64,000 bases of DNA, from NCBI GenBank assembly GCA_900470965.1, contig UCCS01000004.1, positions 1 through 64,000 on the forward strand, in the 5' to 3' direction. Of this stretch, positions 16,925-25,434 are shown piece by piece (positions within the stretch are counted from its first letter, which is position 1; each line of letters begins with the position of its first letter). The DNA comes from Hyphomicrobiales bacterium. Lineage in GTDB: Bacteria; Pseudomonadota; Alphaproteobacteria; Rhizobiales; Rhizobiaceae. The notes beneath the pieces were generated by a model that had not been told where the DNA came from, did no database searches, and was given only the letters and a program-made list of their open reading frames with translations. A program made the position numbers and the translations under genes.

Positions 16925-17167
16925 GGGGTCCTCCTCGAGACGCGGCGGCACACCTCCGCAAGATGATTGATAATCCGGTTGAGCGCCCCTTGTGAAGCCG
17001 CCCTTCAAAAAGGCAATTGCCTATGATATAAGCAATTGAAATTCCTATTTATTTTCATGCTTTTCGTTGACGATAAAATCTCGCTGGACTAGCTTGGCGA
17101 CGCGACTTGAAACCGTGCCTGAGGGGTCGGCGGCCGCAGGATCTAAAAGCTCGGAGGGAATTCCACA

Positions 17168-17767
17168 ATGAAATCAATCTTCAAGAGCGGCGTCCTTACG
17201 CTCGCCACCGCAGCGCTCCCGGCAGTCGCCTATGCCCATACCGGCGTCGGTGAGACGGCCGGCCTTGTCCATGGTTTCAGCCATCCTATCTCCGGCCTCG
17301 ATCACATCCTTGCCATGGTCATGGTCGGCGTTCTCGCCTTCCAGCTTGGCGGCCGCGCTCTCTGGGCCGTGCCCGCGACCTTCGTGCTCGTCATGGCCTT
17401 CGGTGGCGCGCTCGGCATTGCCGGTATCAATGTGCCTTTCGTCGAGACCGGCATTGCGCTTTCCGTCATCGTGCTCGGCGCTGTCGTCGCGCTGAACATC
17501 CGTGCCTCGACAGCAGTCGCGATGGCGATTGTCGGCCTGTTTGCAATCTTCCACGGCCACGCGCATGGCGTCGAGATGCCTGAAAATGCCGGCGGCGCTG
17601 CCTATGCCGTAGGTTTCATGATCGCAACCGCTCTGCTGCATGCAGTCGGGCTCGGCATCGGCTTCCTCATCGCCCGCTTCGGCGAGCGTCAGGGCGCCTT
17701 TGTCGTGCGTTCCGCAGGCGGCCTTGCGGCAGTTGCCGGCGTCGGCATCCTGACCGGCCTGATCTGA
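17168..17767 (+). CDS. HupE/UreJ-family metal permease
   Basis: 199 residues. A signal peptide (LTLATAALPAVAYA) precedes the family motif HGFSHPISGLDHILAMVMVG (about residues 36-55), which carries the conserved histidines and aspartate, and five or six membrane segments follow. A second histidine cluster, FHGHAHG, is near residue 125-131. HupE/UreJ proteins are secondary transporters of nickel or cobalt for hydrogenase, urease or cobalamin enzymes. No such enzyme lies beside it, so the metal is open. GGAGGGAATTCCACA precedes the ATG, and a strong terminator follows. Confidence 0.88.
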   Translation: MKSIFKSGVLTLATAALPAVAYAHTGVGETAGLVHGFSHPISGLDHILAMVMVGVLAFQLGGRALWAVPATFVLVMAFGGALGIAGINVPFVETGIALSVIVLGAVVALNIRASTAVAMAIVGLFAIFHGHAHGVEMPENAGGAAYAVGFMIATALLHAVGLGIGFLIARFGERQGAFVVRSAGGLAAVAGVGILTGLI

Positions 17768-17804
17768 GGCTCACGCCTCTCCGATAAATTTATATGGCAT
17801 TTGG

Positions 17805-17836
17805 CGCCCGGCAGACACTTGTCTGTCGGGCGTTTT
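17805..17836 (+). terminator. Rho-independent terminator after hupE
   Basis: Arms CGCCCGGCAGACA and TGTCTGTCGGGCG form a long stem with one G-T pair, followed by TTTT. It separates hupE from the cytochrome bd promoter region. Confidence 0.8.
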
Positions 17837-17849
17837 ATATTTGCGCGAT

Positions 17850-17863
17850 TTGACTCAAGTCAA
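17850..17863. promoter_or_regulatory. FNR/FixK-type box, upstream copy
   Basis: TTGACTCAAGTCAA fits the TTGAY-N4-RTCAA pattern bound by FNR, FnrN and FixK. Its centre is exactly 80 bases upstream of the second box. Confidence 0.6.
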
Positions 17864-17929
17864 TTTCAGGCGCGCGACGCCGGTCTATCCGGTCTATGAA
17901 GAAACAGACCACCGAAGCATGTATCCAAA

Positions 17930-17943
17930 TTGACGCAGGTCAA
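17930..17943. promoter_or_regulatory. FNR/FixK-type box, downstream copy
   Basis: TTGACGCAGGTCAA fits the same pattern. It precedes the regulator-cyd operon by about 83 bases. A candidate -10 TATAGT lies at 17977-17982, which would put the box centre near -52; this distance is not the textbook -41.5, so the start site is uncertain. Confidence 0.6.
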
Positions 17944-17983
17944 GCTGGGCAATTGCGGCATAAACGCGAAAGTCTGTATAGTG

Positions 17984-18003
17984 ATTTCAGAAATTTCTGA
18001 AAT
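17984..18003. promoter_or_regulatory. Perfect 20-bp palindrome, likely operator
   Basis: ATTTCAGAAA followed by its exact complement. It lies just after the candidate -10 and 22 bases before the start of the GbsR/MarR-type regulator gene, the place expected for an autoregulatory operator of a dimeric winged-helix repressor. Confidence 0.6.
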
Positions 18004-18025
18004 AACAGATATAACGGAAACGACA

Positions 18026-18601
18026 ATGAACCTTCCGCCTCTCGTTCAGTCCTTTGTCCTGCACTTCGGTGAAATGGGTTCCCGCTGGGGCATCAATCGC
18101 ACGGTCGGCCAGATCTATGCCCTGCTCTACGTCTCGCCTTCGCCGCTTTGCGCCGAGGAGATCGTCGATGCGCTCGGCATATCGCGCTCGAACGTCTCCA
18201 TGAGCCTTCGCGAATTGCAGGCCTGGAACCTAGTGATTCTGCGCCACAAGCCGGATGACCGGCGCGACTTCTTCACCACACCCGACGATGTCTGGCTGAT
18301 TCTCAGAACGCTTGCCGAAGAGCGCAAGAAGCGCGAGGTCGATCCCACATTATCTGTGCTGCGCGAGATCCTCATGCAGCGCCCGGCGAGCGAGGCCGAA
18401 CGCCATGCGCAGGAGCGTATGAGCGAGATGCACACGCTGATCGAACAGCTGACGCATTGGTATGAAGACGTAAAACAACTTGAAACAGAAAGGCTTGCGA
18501 CGTTACTCTCACTAGGTGCGAAAGTGACCAAATTGCTGGAGGCCAAGGACAGAGTCGTTTCGCTTGGCCGCCGTCGTCCCAATCCTGCGAACAAGAGTTA
18601 G
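18026..18601 (+). CDS. GbsR/MarR-family transcriptional regulator
   Basis: 191 residues. The winged-helix region reads GQIYALLYVSPSPLCAEEIVDALGISRSNVSMSLRELQAWNLV (residues ~30-72), with the wing HKPDDRRDFFTTPDDVW, then a coiled, charged C-terminal helix for dimerisation. GbsR-type regulators occur in front of cyd genes in alphaproteobacteria. ATG 18026 was chosen because upstream sequence contains the operator-like palindrome; the frame stays open before it. It lies four bases before cydD and is probably the first gene of the operon, regulating it together with an FNR-type activator. Confidence 0.85.
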   Translation: MNLPPLVQSFVLHFGEMGSRWGINRTVGQIYALLYVSPSPLCAEEIVDALGISRSNVSMSLRELQAWNLVILRHKPDDRRDFFTTPDDVWLILRTLAEERKKREVDPTLSVLREILMQRPASEAERHAQERMSEMHTLIEQLTHWYEDVKQLETERLATLLSLGAKVTKLLEAKDRVVSLGRRRPNPANKS

Positions 18602-18605
18602 CGCC

Positions 18606-20312
18606 ATGGGTAGTGCTTTCTTCGACGCGAGAAACCAGCAAGTGTCCGGGATACCGGATCGTAAGGCCGCGGCACGCAAGCCGTCCAAGACCAAAAGCCG
18701 CCTACGCGGCGCAGCGATGCTGCAAGCGTTTGCGGCTGCCCTCTGGATTCCCCAGGCAGGCCTGCTCGCCTGGTCCGTCGGCCGGCTCGCCGATGGTGGA
18801 AGCCCTGCCGATATCCTCTGGCCGGCACTCTTCATCCTGTTGCTCGGCGTCGTCAAAAGCTGTCTCGATGCGGCCGGCGGCCGCCTTGCTTTTCGTGCGG
18901 CACGCGCTGAACTCAGCGAAAAACGCGCCACTGCCATCCGCCTGCTTGCCCGTCTTTCGCCTGTTGATGCCGGGCGCCCTGCGTCGGGTGAGGCCGCCAG
19001 CGTTCTCGGCGAACAAGCTGAGCTGATCGTGCCCTATCTCTCCCGTTTCCAGCCGGCGCGAATGAAGGCAAGCCTTGTGCCGCTCATCATCCTTAGCTGC
19101 ATCTTTCCGATCTCCTGGATCGCCGCGCTCGTGCTGCTGTTTGCGGCGCCGCTCATTCCGATCTTCATGGCGCTGATTGGTTGGCGCGCGCAGACTGCGA
19201 GCGAAAAGCAACTCGTCGCAACGGGCGGCCTCAACGCTTTCCTGCTCGACCGGCTGCGCGGTCTTGCGACGATCCGCTCTCTGAACGCGGTCGATGCCAC
19301 GGCGCGCAGGCTTCGCGCGGAAGCAGAATCGCTTCGCACGCGCACCATGACAGTGCTGAAGATCGCTTTCCTGTCTTCGGCTGTGCTCGAACTCTTTTCG
19401 GCACTCGGCGTCGCGATGACCGCCGTCTATGTCGGCTTCAGCCTGCTCGGCGAAATCCGCTTTGGCGCCTGGTCGGGCGGCCTTGACCTTTCGCAAGGCC
19501 TGTTCGTCCTGCTGCTGGCACCGGCCTTTTTCGAGCCGCTGCGTGAACTCTCCGCCGTCTGGCATGACCGTGCCTCGGGCGAGGCCGCGCTGAAGGCGCT
19601 GGATGGGCTCGCTGCCGAAGGCATGACGCTTCCCGATCGCGAAGAGGCGGGAGCCTTTGCCGCGAACGAGGCCCTCAATATCAACCTGGAAAATATCAGC
19701 TTTCGCTATCAGCCGGATCATGCGCCGGTCCTTGATGGCTTCAGTCTCGATATTGCCGCCGGCGAACACGTAGCGCTGCTTGGCGCCAGCGGTACCGGCA
19801 AATCAACATTGTTGTCGCTGATCGCCGGTCTGGCGCCCTGCTATGAGGGCCAGGTTCTGGTTGGCGGCACAGCGACAGATCGCGGCAAAATGGCCTGGAT
19901 CGGCCAGAAGCCGCATATTTTCGCAGGCACCGTTGCCGGCAATATTGCGCTGGGACGGCCCGGCATCGCCAAGGCAGAAGTCTCCAAGGCGCTCGATCTC
20001 GCAAGGCTTGGCGGTATCGCGAATGCCTATGGACATCGCCCGCTCGGTGAAAGCGGCATCGGTCTTTCTGGCGGCGAGGCGCTGCGCCTTGCGATCGCGC
20101 GGGCTGCCTGCGACCCCGATATCCACATCATCCTCGCTGACGAGCCGACCGCGCATCTCGATGCCGAGACGGCTGCCGAGATCACCGAGAGCCTGCTTGC
20201 TCTTGCGGAGGGCCGCACGCTGATCGTGGCAACGCACGACCCGCTGCTGGCCGCACGCATGCACCACGCCATCCGCCTTGATACGGAGCGTCTTCAGGAG
20301 GCTGCCGAATGA
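18606..20312 (+). CDS. cydD: CydD, ABC exporter subunit for cytochrome bd assembly
   Basis: 568 residues: an exporter-type transmembrane domain (about residues 35-330) followed by an ATPase domain with Walker A GASGTGKST near 398-406, signature LSGGEALRLAIARA and Walker B IILADEPTAHLD. CydDC exports cysteine and glutathione to the periplasm and is needed to mature cytochrome bd and other heme proteins. The signature GIGLSGGEALRLA is CydD-like. ATG 18606 was chosen, giving normal family length. Its stop overlaps cydC by four bases. Confidence 0.93.
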   Translation: MGSAFFDARNQQVSGIPDRKAAARKPSKTKSRLRGAAMLQAFAAALWIPQAGLLAWSVGRLADGGSPADILWPALFILLLGVVKSCLDAAGGRLAFRAARAELSEKRATAIRLLARLSPVDAGRPASGEAASVLGEQAELIVPYLSRFQPARMKASLVPLIILSCIFPISWIAALVLLFAAPLIPIFMALIGWRAQTASEKQLVATGGLNAFLLDRLRGLATIRSLNAVDATARRLRAEAESLRTRTMTVLKIAFLSSAVLELFSALGVAMTAVYVGFSLLGEIRFGAWSGGLDLSQGLFVLLLAPAFFEPLRELSAVWHDRASGEAALKALDGLAAEGMTLPDREEAGAFAANEALNINLENISFRYQPDHAPVLDGFSLDIAAGEHVALLGASGTGKSTLLSLIAGLAPCYEGQVLVGGTATDRGKMAWIGQKPHIFAGTVAGNIALGRPGIAKAEVSKALDLARLGGIANAYGHRPLGESGIGLSGGEALRLAIARAACDPDIHIILADEPTAHLDAETAAEITESLLALAEGRTLIVATHDPLLAARMHHAIRLDTERLQEAAE

Positions 20313-22000
20313 CCAACTTCCTTAGAGATATCAGGCCGGTCCTGCGCCTGTTCATACAGACGCGTCGCAAGGAACTCCTGCTCGGCGCCGCACTGTCGGC
20401 GGCGACCGTTACGGCTGGTATCGCCCTGCTCGGCCTATCCGGCTGGTTCATTACCGCAACCGCGCTTGCAGGTCTCTCGGTAACCGTTGCCGCGACCTTT
20501 GACGTCTTTGCGCCATCGGCCAGCATCCGTTTCCTTGCCATCCTGCGCACCGCTGCACGCTATGGCGAAAGACTGACGACCCACAACGCGACGCTCGCCG
20601 TGCTCGCCGCCCTTCGCGAGCGCCTGTTTCGCGGCTGGGCCTCCGCCGGTGCGGCGCGCGCCCTTCTCAACCGTCCGGCCCGGCTGCTCTTCCGGCTGAC
20701 CGCCGATATCGATGCGTTGGATTCGCTCTATCTTCGCATCCTGGTGCCGGCAGCCGTGGCAGTCGGCACGGCACTTGTTGCCAGCGTGACACTCGGCCTG
20801 ATGCATCCGCTGTTCGGCCTGCTCTTCGGATCTTGCCTCGTTCTGGTGGGGCTTGGCCTGCCACTCGCCGCCGGCCGGCTGGCACTGAAGCACGCTCGCC
20901 GCCGCGCCTACGGCATCGAAACCATCCGGTCGCGGACCATCGATCTCGTCGCTGGGCAGACCGATCTTCTCATGGCAAACCGCCTTGCCGCACAGCAGCA
21001 GGCAATCGCCGCCGCGGACGCCTATACTGCAAAGGCCGACGACCGCCTGAACAGGATCGAGACCGGCGTGAGTTTCGGTTTCGGGCTCGTCTCGACCGCC
21101 CTGCTGGTCGGGGCATTGCTGACATCAGCGACGCTAATGCAGACGGGCAGGATCACCGCACCCGTTGCGGCACTCGGCGTGCTCGTCGCCTTTGCTGCAA
21201 CAGAACCCTTTGCCGCATTGCGCCGCGGCGCGATGGAATTCGGCAGGACCATGCTAGCGGCGAAGCGGATCGCGCCACGCCTTTCGGCCATTCAAGCGGA
21301 TTTCACGCCCAAGGCTCCGGCCCATGAGCTCGCCTTCGCGCTGCAGAATGTGACCGTCGCCAATGATGGGGCGGCACTGCCGGCCTTGCGGGAGGTGACG
21401 TTCGAACTTCGCCGCGGTGAGCACATGGCCGTGGTCGGCAGCAGCGGCGCCGGCAAATCGACCCTGCTGTCGCTACTATCAGGCGAACTGCCGCCAAGTG
21501 CCGGCATGGCCGCAGCGCTCGACGCAACGCTGCTCACCCAGCGCACCGAGCTTTTCCAGGACACGCTGCGCGGCAACCTGCTGCTCGCGGCGCCCGATGC
21601 TGAAGATGACCGACTGCGAGACGCGCTCAGAGCCGCAGGCCTGCTTGCCGATGTCGATGCGCTGCCATCAGGCCTCGATACCCCGCTCGGCGAAGGCGGC
21701 ATGGGGCTTTCCGGCGGCCAGTCGCGCCGGCTGGCGCTCGCCCGCCTCTTCCTGCGCGACACGCCGCTCTGGCTGCTCGACGAGCCGACCGAGGGGCTCG
21801 ACGGCCGCACCGCCCGCGATGTGCTGCATCGCCTCGCGCTGAGAGCGGAAGGCCGCGCGCTTGTCATTGCCACACATATTCGCCGCGAAGCGGCGCTTGC
21901 AGACTTGATCGCCGTCATCGAGGACGGCCGCATCTCAGAAGTTTCGCGCCGTGGAGAGGCGGCGTTCGAAAAGGCGCTCAACCGGCTTCGGCCGGATTGA
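20309..22000 (+). CDS. cydC: CydC, ABC exporter subunit for cytochrome bd assembly
   Basis: 563 residues, partner of CydD. The N-terminal membrane domain includes LLGLSGWFITATALAG, a typical CydC first-helix segment, and six spans in all. The ATPase part has Walker A GSSGAGKST near residue 378, signature LSGGQSRRLALARL and Walker B LWLLDEPTEGLD. It starts inside the cydD stop (ATGA), so both are coupled. It acts in the inner membrane as the CydDC heterodimer. Confidence 0.93.
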   Translation: MTNFLRDIRPVLRLFIQTRRKELLLGAALSAATVTAGIALLGLSGWFITATALAGLSVTVAATFDVFAPSASIRFLAILRTAARYGERLTTHNATLAVLAALRERLFRGWASAGAARALLNRPARLLFRLTADIDALDSLYLRILVPAAVAVGTALVASVTLGLMHPLFGLLFGSCLVLVGLGLPLAAGRLALKHARRRAYGIETIRSRTIDLVAGQTDLLMANRLAAQQQAIAAADAYTAKADDRLNRIETGVSFGFGLVSTALLVGALLTSATLMQTGRITAPVAALGVLVAFAATEPFAALRRGAMEFGRTMLAAKRIAPRLSAIQADFTPKAPAHELAFALQNVTVANDGAALPALREVTFELRRGEHMAVVGSSGAGKSTLLSLLSGELPPSAGMAAALDATLLTQRTELFQDTLRGNLLLAAPDAEDDRLRDALRAAGLLADVDALPSGLDTPLGEGGMGLSGGQSRRLALARLFLRDTPLWLLDEPTEGLDGRTARDVLHRLALRAEGRALVIATHIRREAALADLIAVIEDGRISEVSRRGEAAFEKALNRLRPD

Positions 22001-22078
22001 GCGAACAGGCATGCTCCGCACGGCCAGCCGGCCATGCGGAAACTTCTTGATACCCCGTGGGACCGTGGGAGTAAGACA

Positions 22079-23656
22079 ATGGAACTAGACATCGTAGCGC
22101 TATCGCGCTTCCAATTTGCGCTGACTGCGCTTTATCACTTTCTGTTCGTGCCCTTGACGCTCGGCCTTTCCGTGCTGCTTGCCATCATGGAGACGACCTA
22201 TGTCATGACTGGCCGCCAGATCTGGCGGCAGATGACGAAATTCTGGGGCACGCTCTTCGGCATCAATTTCGTGCTGGGCGTCGCAACCGGTATCGTCATG
22301 GAATTCCAGTTCGGCATGAACTGGAGCTACTACAGCTATTATGTCGGCGACATCTTCGGTGCGCCACTTGCAATCGAGGGCCTGATGGCCTTCTTCCTCG
22401 AAGCGACCTTTGTGGGCCTTTTCTTCTTCGGCTGGGACAAGCTGTCCAAGGTCGGCCATCTGGTCGCTACCTGGGCAGTGGCGCTCGGCTCGAATTTCTC
22501 CGCGCTCTGGATCCTCATCGCCAATGGCTGGATGCAGAACCCGGTCGGTTCCGCGCTCAATCCCCAGACGATGCGCATGGAGATCGTCAGCTTCTTCGAC
22601 GTGGTCTTCAACCCTGTCGCCCAGGCGAAATTCGTCCACACGGTTTCAGCCGGCTACGTCTGCGCCTCGATCTTCGTGCTCGGCGTTTCGGCCTGGTACA
22701 TGCTGAAGGGCCGGCATATCGAGCTTGCCAAGCGCTCGATGACGGTCGCCGCCTCCTTCGGCCTCGCTTCGGCGCTGTCGGTGGTCGTTCTCGGTGACGA
22801 AAGCGGCTATCTCGCCACCGAAAACCAGAAGATGAAACTCGCTGCGATCGAAGCCATGTGGAAGACGGAGCCGGCTCCGGCCGCCTTCACCGCCTTCGGC
22901 TTCCCGGACCAGGAAGCACGCGAGACACATTTCGCCGTCCATATCCCCTGGGTCATGGGCCTGATCGGCACGCGCTCGCTGACGACGGAAATTCCCGGTA
23001 TCGACAAGCTGGAACAGCAGGCCGAGATCCGTATCCGTGACGGCATCAAGGCCTACGATGCGCTGATGCAGATCCGTTCCGCCCCGGCCCAGGATCAGGT
23101 CGCCCAGGAAGTCCGGAGCTCCTTCGAAGATCTGGGCCACGACCTTGGCTATGGCTTGCTCCTGAAGCGCTATGTCGACGATCCGCGTCAGGCGACCGAC
23201 GAACAGATTGCCCAGGCGGCACGCGATACCATCCCGCATGTGCCGACGCTCTTCTGGTCGTTCCGCATCATGGTCGGCCTCGGCATGTTCTTCATCGTTC
23301 TGACGGCAACCTTCTTCTGGCTGTCGGCCCGCCGACATCTGGACAAATATCCGCTGTTGCTGCGCACCGCGGTCTTTGCCATCCCTCTGCCCTGGATCGC
23401 TATCGAAGCCGGATGGGTGGTTGCCGAAATCGGCCGTCAGCCCTGGGTGATCGAAGGCGTGCTGCCGACGGCGGTTGCCGTCTCCAATCACGGCGCCTGG
23501 GCAGTGCTGCTCACCATCATCGGGTTTGCCGCACTCTACACGACCCTGATCATCATCGAAATGAGCCTGATGCTCAGGGCGATCCGCCAGGGCCCGGAAC
23601 CGGACCACGAACCGGAAGCCAAGCTCATTTCCGAAACCCTCGTTCCCGCGGAGTGA
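22079..23656 (+). CDS. cydA: Cytochrome bd ubiquinol oxidase subunit I
   Basis: 525 residues, the normal length for CydA with a standard Q-loop. It begins MELDIVALSRFQFALTALYH, the His at residue 20 being the b595-type ligand position, and has the second heme ligand region FVHTVSAGYV near residue 183. Multiple spans and the GRQPW segment near the C-terminal part are seen. The oxidase reduces O2 to water with quinol at high affinity in the inner membrane. GGGAGTAAGACA precedes the ATG. Confidence 0.96.
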   Translation: MELDIVALSRFQFALTALYHFLFVPLTLGLSVLLAIMETTYVMTGRQIWRQMTKFWGTLFGINFVLGVATGIVMEFQFGMNWSYYSYYVGDIFGAPLAIEGLMAFFLEATFVGLFFFGWDKLSKVGHLVATWAVALGSNFSALWILIANGWMQNPVGSALNPQTMRMEIVSFFDVVFNPVAQAKFVHTVSAGYVCASIFVLGVSAWYMLKGRHIELAKRSMTVAASFGLASALSVVVLGDESGYLATENQKMKLAAIEAMWKTEPAPAAFTAFGFPDQEARETHFAVHIPWVMGLIGTRSLTTEIPGIDKLEQQAEIRIRDGIKAYDALMQIRSAPAQDQVAQEVRSSFEDLGHDLGYGLLLKRYVDDPRQATDEQIAQAARDTIPHVPTLFWSFRIMVGLGMFFIVLTATFFWLSARRHLDKYPLLLRTAVFAIPLPWIAIEAGWVVAEIGRQPWVIEGVLPTAVAVSNHGAWAVLLTIIGFAALYTTLIIIEMSLMLRAIRQGPEPDHEPEAKLISETLVPAE

Positions 23657-23662
23657 CCTGTC

Positions 23663-24817
23663 ATGATCCTTCATGAACTCATCGATTATGGAACCCTGCG
23701 CCTCATCTGGTGGGTGCTGCTCGGCGTGCTGCTAATCGCCTTCGCCGTCACCGACGGCTTCGACCTCGGCGTCGGGACGCTCCTGCCCTTCGTCGCCAAG
23801 ACCGATGCGGAACGCCGTGTCGCCATCAACACGATCGGCGCCACCTGGGAAGGTAATCAGGTCTGGCTCATCCTCGCAGGCGGCGCGATCTTCGCCGCCT
23901 GGCCGCCGCTCTACGCGGTCTCCTTCTCGGGCTTCTACCTGGCGATGTTTGCGATCCTCTTCGCGCTCATCCTGCGTCCGGTCGGCTTCAAGTATCGCTC
24001 CAAGCGCGACAGCGCGCGCTGGCGAAACGGCTGGGACTGGGCGCTCTTCATCGGCGGTTTCGTGCCGTCGCTGATCTTCGGCGTTGCCGTCGGCAACGTG
24101 TTGCAAGGCATTCCCTTCCGCTTCGCGGACGATATGCGGATCTTCTACGAGGGCTCGTTCTTCGCGCTTCTGAACCCCTATGCCCTTCTCTGCGGCCTGC
24201 TTTCCGTCGCCATGCTGGTAATGCATGGCAGCGCATGGCTGGTGCTGAAGGCAACAGGGCCGGTTGCCGATCGCGCCCGGCGCTTCGGCAGCATCGCAGC
24301 GCTTGTGGTCATCGTGCTCTTTGCGCTCGGCGGCCTATGGCTCTGGGCCGGTGTCAGCGGTTATCGCATCACCAGCGATATCAGTCCGGTCGGCCCGTCG
24401 AACCCGCTTCTGAAGACGGTGGCGCTGGAAAGCGGTGCATGGCTTGCCAATTACGTCACCCATCCCTGGATGATCGCCGCTCCGGTACTCGGCTTCCTGG
24501 GTGCGGCGGCCGCCTTCCTTGCCATGCGAGCACGGCTGGAAGTCATGACCCTGCTCTTCAGCGACCTCTCGATAACAGGCATCATCTCGACGGTCGGTCT
24601 GTCGATGTTCCCCTTCATCCTGCCCTCTTCGCTCGATCCGAGGTCGAGCCTGACGGTCTGGGATGCGTCGTCGAGCCACCAGACGCTCTTCATCATGCTG
24701 GTGGTTACGGTCATCTTCCTGCCGATAATCTTTGCCTACACCGCCTGGGTCTACAAGGTGCTGTGGGGCAAGGTCGACGAGAAGAGCATCACCGACAAAA
24801 ACAGCCACGCTTACTGA
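23663..24817 (+). CDS. cydB: Cytochrome bd ubiquinol oxidase subunit II
   Basis: 384 residues with the CydB signature at the start (LRLIWWVLLGVLLIAFAVTDGFDLGVGTLLPF) and WEGNQVWLILAGGAIFAAWP near residue 55. Nine hydrophobic spans are seen. It forms the core oxidase with CydA. It starts six bases after the cydA stop and is followed by the small cydX gene. Confidence 0.96.
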   Translation: MILHELIDYGTLRLIWWVLLGVLLIAFAVTDGFDLGVGTLLPFVAKTDAERRVAINTIGATWEGNQVWLILAGGAIFAAWPPLYAVSFSGFYLAMFAILFALILRPVGFKYRSKRDSARWRNGWDWALFIGGFVPSLIFGVAVGNVLQGIPFRFADDMRIFYEGSFFALLNPYALLCGLLSVAMLVMHGSAWLVLKATGPVADRARRFGSIAALVVIVLFALGGLWLWAGVSGYRITSDISPVGPSNPLLKTVALESGAWLANYVTHPWMIAAPVLGFLGAAAAFLAMRARLEVMTLLFSDLSITGIISTVGLSMFPFILPSSLDPRSSLTVWDASSSHQTLFIMLVVTVIFLPIIFAYTAWVYKVLWGKVDEKSITDKNSHAY

Positions 24818-24829
24818 GGAGACGAAACG

Positions 24830-24952
24830 ATGTGGTATTTCGCATGGATACTCGGCCTGCCGCTGGCAGCCGCCTTCGCCGTCCTCAACGCCATATGGTA
24901 CGAGCTGGTGGATGACGAAGCCAAGAAAAAGGCATCGGGCGAACGCCGATAA
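24830..24952 (+). CDS. cydX: CydX, small subunit of cytochrome bd
   Basis: 40 residues: MWYFAWILGLPLAAAFAVLN, then AIWYELVDDEAKKKASGERR. The N-terminal tryptophan-containing single membrane helix followed by a short acidic-basic tail is characteristic of CydX/YbgT, which stabilises the heme sites of the oxidase. GGAGACGAAACG precedes the ATG, 12 bases after cydB. A terminator follows directly. Confidence 0.93.
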   Translation: MWYFAWILGLPLAAAFAVLNAIWYELVDDEAKKKASGERR

Positions 24953-24961
24953 AGAATTGAA

Positions 24962-24989
24962 GGGCGCGGCCCAAACCGCGCCCTTTTTC
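24962..24989 (+). terminator. Rho-independent terminator of the cyd operon
   Basis: GGGCGCGG and CCGCGCCC form an eight-base stem with a six-base loop, followed by TTTTT. It lies 9 bases after the cydX stop. Confidence 0.85.
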
Positions 24990-25013
24990 TTTCAGCTCAT
25001 CGCCGCACAGCTG

Positions 25014-25424
25014 TCAGCCAAGCCGGTTCTGCGACCGCTCCGCAAGCTCGACAATGATGCCATCGGGATCGCGGACAAAGGCGATCCTGTTCAGCATCTC
25101 CGAATGGACGGCAAAGCGCGGCCGTTCCTTGATTTCGACGCCTGCCGCTTCCAGCTGCGCGAAGGTTTCTTCGACATTCTCGAAATGGAAGGTGATGTGC
25201 TTGACGCCTGCCGTTCCTTCGGGAAGATCGACCGCGCGAGCGGCCCCGCCAGGCGGGGCGAAAACTTCCAGCATGCCGCCGCCAGCGTCGAGGAAGGCAA
25301 CCTGCATGCCATCAGGCATCTGCTTGCGCAGCTGCAACTTTAGCCCGAGCAGACCGCAATAGAACTCGATGGCACGATCCATATTGCTGACGGTCATACC
25401 GATATGTTCGAATGATTTCAGCAT
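25014..25424 (-). CDS. VOC-family (glyoxalase-like) protein
   Basis: 136 residues with two beta-alpha-beta-beta-beta repeats of the vicinal oxygen chelate fold. Metal-ligand positions are visible: His in FEHIGMTV near residue 6, Glu in GGMLEVFAP near 54, His in VKHITFHF near 78, and Glu in IIVELAERS near 126. The reaction is not predictable; glyoxalases, dioxygenases and epimerases share this fold. GAGGTAGTGAAG precedes ATG 25424. It is the last gene of an operon with two Gfo/Idh/MocA oxidoreductases, 10 bases apart. Confidence 0.85.
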   Translation of the reverse strand: MLKSFEHIGMTVSNMDRAIEFYCGLLGLKLQLRKQMPDGMQVAFLDAGGGMLEVFAPPGGAARAVDLPEGTAGVKHITFHFENVEETFAQLEAAGVEIKERPRFAVHSEMLNRIAFVRDPDGIIVELAERSQNRLG

Positions 25425-25434
25425 CTTCACTACC

